Of a stretch of DNA of 14,964 nucleotides, positions 6,795 to 13,587 are shown piece after piece. Below the pieces are notes generated by a model, which had not been told where the DNA came from, searched no databases, and saw nothing but the letters and a program-made list of their open reading frames with translations. Within the stretch, counting starts at the first letter, position 1; every line of letters begins with the position of its first letter. This DNA comes from an uncultured Opitutaceae bacterium (GTDB lineage Bacteria; Verrucomicrobiota; Verrucomicrobiia; Opitutales; Opitutaceae): NCBI GenBank assembly GCA_937128785.1, contig CAKZMS010000757.1, positions 1 to 14,964 on the forward strand. The letters run 5' to 3'. The position numbers and the translations under genes were made by a program.

Positions 6795-8582
6795 TTAAGC
6801 ACGCGGGTGGACGGTAGCCCGTTTGACCAAAACGAACGCCAAGACGCCGGCGACCGCCACCAGCACCAGGCCGGCGAGCAGTTCCCCGTAGATCAGTCGG
6901 CCTATCCCGAACAGCAGGCTGTAAACCGTCGCGATGCCCATCACCGTATCTAAAATCTGAGGCGCCAGCGAGTCGGCGGACGGCAGCGGATCGGTGATCC
7001 GTTTGAGCACCCGGGTCCAACCGGGACCACCCGGTCTGACCTTGCGATAAAACGACTCCAGCACCTCGGGGGAAGTCGCCGGCGAAAGCAAGGCGACGGT
7101 CACCCACACCAACGTGGTCAGGCCGACGCCCGTCAGGAGCTCCTGCCACCACGCGAGGTCGAAGTCGAGCACACGGAACCCAATCGCGATCACGAAGGAG
7201 GAAATCATCGCCGCGATCTCGGCGGAGGCGTTGATCCGCCACCAATACCAGCGCAGCAGGAAAAGCAATCCGGTGCCGGCCCCGACCTGTAACAGGATCT
7301 TGAACGTGTCCAAGGCACTGCGCAGCTGGAGCGCCAGCCACCCGGCAACGACCATCATCAGCACCGTCGAGATTCGTCCCGCCCGCACCAGTTGTTTCTC
7401 ACTGGCTGCCGGATTCACGAAACGCTTGTAGAAATCGTTGACCACGTAAAACGAACCGCCGTTGGTCTGCGTCGAGATGGTGGACATGTAGGCGGCGATA
7501 AGCGACGCGATCACCAGGCCCAACCAACCGGAAGGCAGGAACGTCAACATGGCAGGGTAGGCCAAGTCGTGCCCCAGCATGTCGGGATCCACGTGGGGGA
7601 ACGCGACCTGAATACTCTCCAGCGTCGGGAATACCACCAACGAGGCCAGGGCCACCAGGATCCAGGGCCATGGGCGCAGCCCGTAGTGGGCGAAATTAAA
7701 AAACAATACGGCCCCGGTGGCGTGTTGCTCGTTCTTGGCCGCGAGCATGCGTTGGGCGACATAGCCACCTCCGCCGGGCTCCGCGCCGGGATACCACACG
7801 CTCCACCACTGCACCAGCAGTGGGATTATGAGCAACGTCACCCACGCGTTCATACTCTGTTCGGTCAAAGCTCCCGAAGCCGTCCGTTCGACCTCGGGCA
7901 GAAAGCTCAGTTTTCCTTCCAGGTTGGGATGCTCGAGCAGCGCCGAGAGTGATCCGATCTCGGCGTGATTGATCGCGAAATAGGCGGCCGCAACCGACCC
8001 GATCATGGCCATGCCGAACAGCAGAAAGTCGGTGAACACGACGCTGCGGAAACCACCGATCGAAGAAAAGATCCCCGTCGCGATCAGGGCCCAGAGGATG
8101 GACTGCAACGGACTCAAGCCGAGGATCACCCCGCCAATCTTGATCGCGGCCAGAGACACCGCCGCCATCACCATGATGTTGAAGAGTAATCCCAAATAGA
8201 GCGCTCGAAATCCCCGCAAGAACGCGGCGCTCTTGCCGCTGTAACGCAGTTCGTAGAATTCGATGTCTGTCATCACCTCGGACCGGCGCCACAGTTTTGC
8301 ATACCAGAACACGGTCACCATGCCGGAGATCAGAAACGCCCACCAAGCCCAGTTGCCCGCCACGCCGTTTTGGCGGACGATGTCCGTCACCAGATTGGGC
8401 GTATCGGTCGAGAACGTGGTCGCGACCATGGAAAACCCCAGCAGCCACCACGGCATTTTGCGGCCACCGAGAAAGAACTGACTGGAATCCTTGCCGGAAA
8501 TCCGTCCGGCGGCGACGCCAATGGCGATGACGACCACAAAGTAAACAGCGATGATGGTCCAATCCAGAGTCTCAAGTTGCAT
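6795..8582 (-). CDS. sodium:solute symporter (SSS family), substrate unknown
   Basis: An inner-membrane Na+-coupled uptake carrier of the SSS (SLC5-like) family, 595 residues with 13 or more predicted helices. Family marks: the N-terminal FFLGGRKMPWWLLGFSM segment at 36-52 (TM2 region), ATTFSTDTPN at 54-63, GYVAQRMLAAKNE at 273-285, and the Na2-site-like stretch AAYMSTISTQTN at 363-374, with S367/T368 matching the conserved Ser/Thr pair of PutP. It is longer than PutP (about 500), with a C-terminal extension holding two further hydrophobic stretches (about 543-587). Relatives are commonly annotated as proline, sugar or generic symporters, and the sequence does not let me choose. It stands alone: 20 bp tail to tail with gpsA, and 144 bp downstream of the DUF5713 gene on the same strand. 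The start follows pyrimidine-rich DNA with no Shine-Dalgarno. Confidence 0.9.
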   Translation of the reverse strand: MQLETLDWTIIAVYFVVVIAIGVAAGRISGKDSSQFFLGGRKMPWWLLGFSMVATTFSTDTPNLVTDIVRQNGVAGNWAWWAFLISGMVTVFWYAKLWRRSEVMTDIEFYELRYSGKSAAFLRGFRALYLGLLFNIMVMAAVSLAAIKIGGVILGLSPLQSILWALIATGIFSSIGGFRSVVFTDFLLFGMAMIGSVAAAYFAINHAEIGSLSALLEHPNLEGKLSFLPEVERTASGALTEQSMNAWVTLLIIPLLVQWWSVWYPGAEPGGGGYVAQRMLAAKNEQHATGAVLFFNFAHYGLRPWPWILVALASLVVFPTLESIQVAFPHVDPDMLGHDLAYPAMLTFLPSGWLGLVIASLIAAYMSTISTQTNGGSFYVVNDFYKRFVNPAASEKQLVRAGRISTVLMMVVAGWLALQLRSALDTFKILLQVGAGTGLLFLLRWYWWRINASAEIAAMISSFVIAIGFRVLDFDLAWWQELLTGVGLTTLVWVTVALLSPATSPEVLESFYRKVRPGGPGWTRVLKRITDPLPSADSLAPQILDTVMGIATVYSLLFGIGRLIYGELLAGLVLVAVAGVLAFVLVKRATVHPRA

Positions 8583-8646
8583 GGTAGGGGTAGGGGGCGA
8601 GAGTGACTGTCGTGACCGATGGGGGGAGTATGGCCACCTCTTGGGG

Positions 8647-8661
8647 CCTGATTAGTTCAGG
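8647..8661. repeat. short inverted repeat between DUF5713 gene and SSS symporter
   Basis: CCTGA (8647-8651) is the exact reverse complement of TCAGG (8657-8661), with a 5-base AT-rich loop. It sits in the 144-bp gap between the end of the four-gene cluster and the start of the SSS symporter. No T tract follows on the minus strand, so it is weak as a terminator. It could be an operator for the symporter or chance. Confidence 0.25.
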
Positions 8662-8726
8662 AGGTGGGCGATGAGGGTGGAACCAGAATAATCATCGAAA
8701 CGCAAAACATGAGCGGTAGCGCCATG

Positions 8727-9173
8727 TCACCAGGTGCGCTGTCGAATCAGCGTTTCGATGTCAGCCTCAAATCCGTATGATTCGGCGATGAAGTGAAACT
8801 CCATGGCCACTGCCTCACGGGCTACGGTTTCGAAGTCCGAGTTTTGAGTCACGAATCTACCCGACAGGGCGTTGAAATTTCGAGTGGCTTGATCGGTCAG
8901 CGCGTAGAGCTCATCGAGGGTTTGAGGAGGCGTGGACTCGATCGCCCGGCATAGATTCAGCAACTCTGCTTCGCCGTCGCGCACGAGGTTGTTGGGGTAA
9001 AAATCATCGGCATACATCCCGGCCAAAAAATCATGCGAAAGCACGATGGGGTTGGTGATCCCGTTGCGCGAGGCTTCGGCAGTGGGGTCTCCCGGGGACT
9101 TCGACCTGAAGAGAATGGCCGCAAGCACCACTATCCCCGCCATGATCCAGCCGATAAACTCCAGTCTGGTCAT
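8727..9173 (-). CDS. DUF5713 family protein with N-terminal membrane anchor
   Basis: A 148-residue protein. Residues from about 48 to the end match DUF5713 as I know it: MYADDFYPNNLV at 53-64, a helix with LLNLCRAIE, LDELYALTDQATRNFN, then ETVAREAVAMEFHFIAESYG and the terminal RQRTW. The family is usually a soluble protein of about 100-110 residues with no known function. Here residues 1-24 add a hydrophobic helix (FIGWIMAGIVVLAAILF) and a linker, so the domain should be tethered to the inner membrane. The RSK after the helix mildly favours a cytoplasmic domain, but the charge bias is small. The start codon overlaps the stop of the upstream gene as ATGA, implying translational coupling. It is the last gene of the symporter cluster. 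Confidence 0.82.
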   Translation of the reverse strand: MTRLEFIGWIMAGIVVLAAILFRSKSPGDPTAEASRNGITNPIVLSHDFLAGMYADDFYPNNLVRDGEAELLNLCRAIESTPPQTLDELYALTDQATRNFNALSGRFVTQNSDFETVAREAVAMEFHFIAESYGFEADIETLIRQRTW

Positions 9174-9856
9174 CGCGGTTGCCTTTGGAGGGAAGGGAGC
9201 AGGGTGGCGGTTTCCAGCCTATCGGTTCCCAGAAATTCGTTACCTGGTATTTTATACCACCCGCGCTCCTGCGGAATACGCAGCGAACCCAATTCGACTT
9301 CACCCCGCAACGTGATGATCTCTCCCTTGGTCTTTTCCTCGTCCCCATAGAATTCGTATTGGCGCATGCGGCCGGACTCGCGATCGATGTGAAAGAACCA
9401 ATGGTCCTTTTCGTAGTTCACCCGGATCACGTCGCAAGCCGCCCCGTCGATGACAGAGGATCCCACTTGCGGATCAAAGGTGGTGCCCGGGTCGCGGAGT
9501 TTCATCGGCAGGCCCCAGAGGTAGAGGAAGTAGTTACGGATCCCCAAGCCGCGCTCCGCGTCCTTGCCGCCTTTCACGACCACACACTTATCGCCGGTGA
9601 TCTCGTAGGTTTCCTTGCCGGAGAAATCGATGTGCATGTAGGTGCGGCGATTATCCAGTCGCATTACTGATTGGGTATCCGTGCCGTCCGGTCGGGATTC
9701 CGCGAAACGAAATTCCGCCGCGAGGGTGGGCCAGAGTCCGTTAGGGTCGTGGTAAGCCAGGGCCTTGGCCAGAATACCCTCAGGGGTGCTGGCTGCGCCG
9801 ACCGAAACGCCCAGAGCGAAGGCGGCCAAGATCAGGCGGATCATTTCCCTAGCCAT
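9170..9856 (-). CDS. secreted DUF6503-like protein
   Basis: A 228-residue protein with an N-terminal signal peptide (IRLILAAFALGVSVGAAS), so probably periplasmic. The mature part begins with ILAKALAYHDPNGLW at 28-42, which I recognise as the opening motif of DUF6503. It continues with alternating strands (YMHIDF, YEITGDKCVVV, CDVIRVNYE, HWFFHIDRESGRMRQYEFYG) that suggest a single large beta-sheet fold. I see no catalytic motif; function unknown. The ATG at 9856 overlaps the end of the symporter gene by 8 bp. A second ATG at 9844 would give a cleaner signal peptide without the acidic MARE start and sits 4 bp after that stop. A longer reading from 9910 lies inside the symporter gene and is unlikely. 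The stop overlaps the next gene by 4 bp. Confidence 0.7.
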   Translation of the reverse strand: MAREMIRLILAAFALGVSVGAASTPEGILAKALAYHDPNGLWPTLAAEFRFAESRPDGTDTQSVMRLDNRRTYMHIDFSGKETYEITGDKCVVVKGGKDAERGLGIRNYFLYLWGLPMKLRDPGTTFDPQVGSSVIDGAACDVIRVNYEKDHWFFHIDRESGRMRQYEFYGDEEKTKGEIITLRGEVELGSLRIPQERGWYKIPGNEFLGTDRLETATLLPSLQRQPR

Positions 9857-11597
9857 CGGTGGTCTTCGAGGCAGCAGTGAACTGTCGCGGGGTGCGGATG
9901 TTTTCCACAATCTCTTGCACCTCAGTCGGCGGCTCCGGGGTGAAGCGCATTACGATTTGGGCGACGATGAAGTTGAGGATCATGCCAATGGTGCCGATGC
10001 CTTCCGGAGAGATGCCGAACAACCAGTGTTCCGTGCTGTTCTTATCCGGGACCACGAACTTGAAGTAAATGATGTAGGAGGCGGTGAAGATGATGCCTAT
10101 GAGCATGCCGGCGACCGCGCCCTCGCGGTTCATCTTCTTTTGGAAGATCCCCATGAGGATGGCAGGGAAGAACGAAGCCGCGGCCAGACCGAAGGCAAAT
10201 GCCACCACCTGCGCGACGAAACCCGGAGGATTGATACCAAAGTAAGCCGCGACCGTCACAGCCGCCGCCGCTCCGATGCGGGCGCAAAGCAGCTCTCCTT
10301 TTTCGGAGATGTCGGGTTTCAGGCAGCGTTTGACCAGATCGTGGGCGAACGCAGTGGAGATGACCAAAAGCAGCCCAGCCGCGGTCGAGAGTGCCGCCGC
10401 CAACCCACCGGCTGCCACCAAGCCCACCACCCAGTTGGGCAGTTGGGCGATCTCCGGATTGGCCAAGACCATGATGTCGCGATTCACGGTCAGCTCATTT
10501 CCTGCCCAGCCCGCCTCTCGCGCTTTGGCCTGAAACTGGGGATCCGTATTGGCATCGTTGTAATACTGGATGAGCCCGTCGCCATTCTTGTCTTCAAAAG
10601 CGACGAGTCCGGTGATCTCCCACTTTTTGAACCAATCGGGGATTTCGGCATAGCTCGCCTGATCGACGGTGTTGATTAGGTTGGTGCGAGCGAAGGCCGC
10701 GACCGCCGGGGCGGTGGTGTAGAGGATGGCGATGAACAGCAACGCCCAGAATGCCGAGATCCGCGCGCCGGTCACGTTGGGCACGGTGTAAAAACGCACA
10801 ATGACGTGGGGCAGCCCGGCGGTGCCGACCATCAGCGCCATCGTGATGGCGGCGACGTCGATGGCAGGTTTCACGCCGCTGGTGTAGGCGGCGAAGCCGA
10901 GATCGACGTGGAGGTTGTCGAGTTTATCGAGCAGGTATTCGCCGGAGCCGTCCGTCATCGTGCCGCCGAAGCCGAGCTGCGGAATTGGGGTCCCGGTCAT
11001 CATCACCGCGAGGAAGATGGCTGGCACGAGGAAGGCGAAAATCAGCACGCAGTATTGGGCGACCTGCGTGTAGGTGATGCCCTTCATGCCGCCGAGCACG
11101 GCGTAGAAGAAAACGATACCGGTGCCGATCAGCACACCCTGGGTGAGGGGCACCTCGAGAAAGCGGGAAAAGACGATACCGACGCCCTGCATCTGCCCGG
11201 CGACATAGGTGAACGAAACGACGATCGCGCAGAGCACCGCGACGATACGCGCCACTTGAGAGTAATAACGATCCCCCACAAAATCCGGCACCGTAAACTT
11301 GCCGAACTTGCGCAAGTAAGGCGCGAGCAATAGCGCCAACAACACGTAGCCGCCCGTCCAGCCCATGAGGTAGACGCCACCGTCCCGACCGGCGAACGAG
11401 ATAATACCGGCCATCGAAATGAACGAGGCGGCGCTCATCCAGTCGGCGGCCGTGGCCATGCCGTTGTGGATCGGTTTCACGCCACCGCCGGAAACGTAGA
11501 ACTCCTTGGTGGAGCCGGCGCGGGAGCGATAGGCGATATAGAGATAGAGCGCGAACGTGAGTCCGACGATGAGATAGGTCCAAGTTTGAACGGACAT
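9849..11597 (-). CDS. sodium:solute symporter, VC_2705/ActP-like large subunit
   Basis: A 582-residue inner-membrane SSS symporter of the VC_2705 type, related to acetate permease ActP, which works with a DUF4212 small subunit. That partner lies just upstream, 46 bp away. Motifs: EFYVSGGGVKPIHNGMATAA at 32-51, ADWMSAASFISMAG at 51-64, ADWMS being typical of ActP-like carriers, and AALSTAAGLLLVISTA at 401-416 with S404/T405 at the Na2 site. The substrate is probably a small monocarboxylate by family; this is inference. A loop of about 75 residues (311-386) before the S404 helix carries DKNGDGLIQYYND at 336-348, like an EF-hand loop. By PutP topology this loop is periplasmic (eL4, the outer gate). 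The usual acetyl-CoA synthetase or CBS/nucleotidyltransferase neighbours are absent. No Shine-Dalgarno is visible. Confidence 0.93.
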   Translation of the reverse strand: MSVQTWTYLIVGLTFALYLYIAYRSRAGSTKEFYVSGGGVKPIHNGMATAADWMSAASFISMAGIISFAGRDGGVYLMGWTGGYVLLALLLAPYLRKFGKFTVPDFVGDRYYSQVARIVAVLCAIVVSFTYVAGQMQGVGIVFSRFLEVPLTQGVLIGTGIVFFYAVLGGMKGITYTQVAQYCVLIFAFLVPAIFLAVMMTGTPIPQLGFGGTMTDGSGEYLLDKLDNLHVDLGFAAYTSGVKPAIDVAAITMALMVGTAGLPHVIVRFYTVPNVTGARISAFWALLFIAILYTTAPAVAAFARTNLINTVDQASYAEIPDWFKKWEITGLVAFEDKNGDGLIQYYNDANTDPQFQAKAREAGWAGNELTVNRDIMVLANPEIAQLPNWVVGLVAAGGLAAALSTAAGLLLVISTAFAHDLVKRCLKPDISEKGELLCARIGAAAAVTVAAYFGINPPGFVAQVVAFAFGLAAASFFPAILMGIFQKKMNREGAVAGMLIGIIFTASYIIYFKFVVPDKNSTEHWLFGISPEGIGTIGMILNFIVAQIVMRFTPEPPTEVQEIVENIRTPRQFTAASKTTDG

Positions 11598-11643
11598 GGG
11601 CAGGGTAGAGGCGGGAAAGAGAAAGATTTTGAGCGGGACGAAA

Positions 11644-11904
11644 TCAGTCCTCGTGGACGTCGAATTCGCGATCGAGTTTGTTCATGCGCCAGACGTAGTA
11701 GGCGATGATGCCCACAAACACGTAGATCGATCCCTGCTGGGCCATCCAGAATCCCAGCTTGAAGCCGGCGAATTCTACTTGGTCGAGGGTGTCGGCCAGG
11801 AAGATGCCGCAGCCGAATGATACGAAGGCCCAGATAACGAGCAGGGTAGCGAGAAGCCGAAGGTTGGCGCGCCAGTGAGCCCGGCGGTTTTCAGGGGTAG
11901 CCAT
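11644..11904 (-). CDS. DUF4212 symporter small subunit
   Basis: An 86-residue membrane protein with two helices, at about 17-38 (LLATLLVIWAFVSFGCGIF) and 55-72 (QQGSIYVFVGIIAYYVW). It matches DUF4212, the sodium/substrate symporter small subunit: RAHWRANLRLL at the N-terminus, GFKLGFWMAQQGS between the helices and the ending MNKLDREFDV. These small proteins are encoded directly before VC_2705-type symporters and are thought to be accessory subunits, as here (46 bp). The frame is open upstream to 12144, but that extension covers the divergent promoter region and the start of the phosphatase gene. The ATG at 11904 gives the normal family length. No Shine-Dalgarno precedes it. It is first in a four-gene cluster. 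Confidence 0.92.
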   Translation of the reverse strand: MATPENRRAHWRANLRLLATLLVIWAFVSFGCGIFLADTLDQVEFAGFKLGFWMAQQGSIYVFVGIIAYYVWRMNKLDREFDVHED

Positions 11905-12004
11905 GGCCGGGATTGCAGGGGGGCGGATTGCTGCGGTCAATCGCCGAGTCGCTTGGCGCGTTGAACGTTGGCAAACCCCGACGAGCCTGCCCTGCTCAAT
12001 CGCA
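11905..12004. promoter_or_regulatory. divergent promoter region, symporter cluster and phosphatase
   Basis: This 100-bp gap separates the leftward DUF4212 start from the rightward phosphatase start, so both promoters must lie in it or in the flanking coding ends. I cannot pick a convincing -35/-10 pair by eye, and no clear Shine-Dalgarno precedes either ATG. The shared region would allow joint control, which is inference only. Confidence 0.4.
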
Positions 12005-13003
12005 ATGGATTCTCGTATGCTCGAACGCGCCCGCCGCCTCCTGTGCCAGTTGCAGGAAACCATCCGTGATGAGCTCATGGCGGCCCGCACCCGACAGTCC
12101 CGCAAGTTCGCCCGCGTTGCCGCGGAGACCGCTGCCGATACCATCTATCACATCGATCGCATTTCTGAAGATGCGCTCGTTGATTGGCTGGAACGACACT
12201 GGCCCAAAAACTGGCCAGTCGAGCTGATCATGGAGGGGCTGGAAACCGAAATGACCTTCCCGCGCGGCACGCCATTGCCGGCAACCCAATGGAAACTCAT
12301 CATCGATCCGATCGATGGCACGCGCGGTTTGATGCACGACAAGCGTAGTGCGTGGGCCATGGCGGGACTCGCGCCGCAACGCGGCAAACGCAATCACCTC
12401 GGCGACATCGTGGTTTCCGCCATGACGGAGTTACCCATCACCAAACAATGGCGCTCCGACCAATTCAGCACGGTGCGTGGCTCGGGGAAGTTGGTCGCCA
12501 CCTCCTTTGATGTCTTCTCGGGAAAAAGAAAACGCCTGCGCGTGAGTCCATCGACCACGACTAGTTTTCATCATGGGTTTGCCACGGTCTCCCATTTCTT
12601 TCCCGCGGCGAAAGAATGGTTGTCGAAGTTTGAAGAAGATATGTGGCGCGCATTGGGCGAACTCAAACCCGGGGCCGAGCCGCCGCCCATCTTTGAGGAT
12701 CAGTATATTTCGTGCGGGGGACAGATTGCGGAGATCCTGTTGGGGCACGACCTCATGGTGATCGATGTGCGACCGGAAGCGTTTCGCGAACTGGGCCTGC
12801 GCGATGCCGCTCTGAGCAGCCACCCTTACGATCTATGTTGCGAGCTGCTTCTGCGTGAGGCGGGGGGAGTGGTGGAGCGCCCTCTTGGTGGACGCTTGCG
12901 GGATCCTCTCGATACCACTTCAGCCGTAAGCTGGGTGGCGTTTGCGAATCCCAAACTGGCTCGCCGCGTGCGTCCGGTGCTCCGGCGTCTGCTGAAGAGC
13001 TAA
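12005..13003 (+). CDS. inositol monophosphatase family protein
   Basis: A 332-residue cytoplasmic Mg2+-dependent phosphatase of the IMPase/FBPase/CysQ superfamily. Metal ligands can be placed: E77 (with E80) in LIMEGLE, a variant of the usual GEE; D101 and D104 in IIDPIDGTRGLM; and D276 in HPYDLCCELLLREAGGVV, which replaces the usual WDxAA but keeps the aspartate and the EAGG turn. The family is usually 255-290 residues; the extra length lies between about 125 and 235. Substrate could be an inositol phosphate, a 3'-phosphoadenosine nucleotide or another sugar phosphate, and the sequence does not decide. The frame is open back to 11903, but that extension reads like non-coding DNA. The ATG at 12005 starts a proper helix; 12017 is an alternative. 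The stop overlaps the convergent lipoprotein gene by 4 bp. Confidence 0.82.
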   Translation: MDSRMLERARRLLCQLQETIRDELMAARTRQSRKFARVAAETAADTIYHIDRISEDALVDWLERHWPKNWPVELIMEGLETEMTFPRGTPLPATQWKLIIDPIDGTRGLMHDKRSAWAMAGLAPQRGKRNHLGDIVVSAMTELPITKQWRSDQFSTVRGSGKLVATSFDVFSGKRKRLRVSPSTTTSFHHGFATVSHFFPAAKEWLSKFEEDMWRALGELKPGAEPPPIFEDQYISCGGQIAEILLGHDLMVIDVRPEAFRELGLRDAALSSHPYDLCCELLLREAGGVVERPLGGRLRDPLDTTSAVSWVAFANPKLARRVRPVLRRLLKS

Positions 13004-13455
13004 CGGGCCAGAGTGGCGGCGACGAGTTGGGCATCGCGCTGGGGATCCCGGACGTAGACCACCGCGCCATCGAGCAAGGTGATCTCTCGCTCGAGCTCCT
13101 TAAATACACGATAGACGTCTTCAATGACCGCCCCTTGGGGGCCTTCGCCGTCATGGGCCACCCGACTGCTTTCCTTCACGTGGTGGGTTTTCGTATAGAT
13201 CCAAACTTCGCGTTGCTTTCCCGAAGACGTGGTGATGGCGGATTGGCTGTCTGGTTTGCCAAACGCGATGGTCACCAGCTCGGCTGAATCACCTTTGCGA
13301 ATATCTCCCTGCACAATGCGGTCCTGGTCCGCTGGAGTGAGCGAGGCGTAGGCGGCATGATACGTGTTGATCCTACGGTCAATGGATTCGCAGCCCAGTG
13401 ACGCCAAAACAACGGCGGTCATCAAGGCCACGATGGGGAATTTCGTAACCTGCAT
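13000..13455 (-). CDS. small lipoprotein, paralogue of the 13588-14118 gene
   Basis: A 151-residue probable lipoprotein: basic start (MQVTK), hydrophobic stretch (FPIVALMTAVVLASLG) and lipid-attachment cysteine C22. The lipobox SLGC is atypical, with Ser at -3 and Leu at -2. The mature part holds LTPADQDRIVQGDIRKGDS at 39-57, VTIAFGKPD at 61-69 and REVWIY at 82-87. The helix followed by GKPD and VWxY strands recalls the BamE/SmpA-type fold, a structural guess. By hand, 31 of 71 aligned residues from the cysteine onward are identical to the neighbouring lipoprotein. Start 13455 is chosen because AGGTG lies just upstream and the signal peptide is clean; the longer reading from 13497 adds 14 residues. 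Function unknown. It overlaps the phosphatase stop tail to tail. Confidence 0.72.
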   Translation of the reverse strand: MQVTKFPIVALMTAVVLASLGCESIDRRINTYHAAYASLTPADQDRIVQGDIRKGDSAELVTIAFGKPDSQSAITTSSGKQREVWIYTKTHHVKESSRVAHDGEGPQGAVIEDVYRVFKELEREITLLDGAVVYVRDPQRDAQLVAATLAR

Positions 13456-13553
13456 GACACCTATGTGTAACATGAATGACACAAACGGAAAGAGCAATTA
13501 AGCGACTTCGCGAAATGTAACATAGGTTACGGCGCTCGATGTTATGCGTAACC
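13445..13553. repeat. cluster of GTAAC-type repeats upstream of small lipoprotein gene
   Basis: The 132-bp gap between the two lipoprotein genes contains TGTAACAT twice (13466-13473 and 13516-13523), an inverted near copy ATGTTATG (13539-13546), and GTAACC or its complement three times (13445-13450, 13525-13530, 13548-13553; the first copy lies just inside the coding start). GTAAC at 13517-13521 faces GTTAC at 13526-13530 as an inverted repeat with a 4-base spacer, and GTTA (13541-13544) faces TAAC (13549-13552 region). TTCGCGAA at 13507-13514 is a perfect palindrome. These sit where the promoter of the 13000-13455 gene should be and look like multiple regulator sites. No known regulator is assigned. 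Confidence 0.45.
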
Positions 13554-13587
13554 AAAAATCGGATACGAAGGACCACGCGAGGGCAGT

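Noticed and set aside
7696..8562. Second minus-strand ORF of 288 codons within the SSS symporter
   Set aside because: Same strand, different frame from the 595-residue symporter. Arg/Gly/His-rich, no hydrophobic helices, so a frame shadow.
9765..10679. Plus-strand ORF of 304 codons opposite the VC_2705-type symporter
   Set aside because: Antisense to a conserved transporter and spanning into the DUF6503-like gene; low-quality composition.
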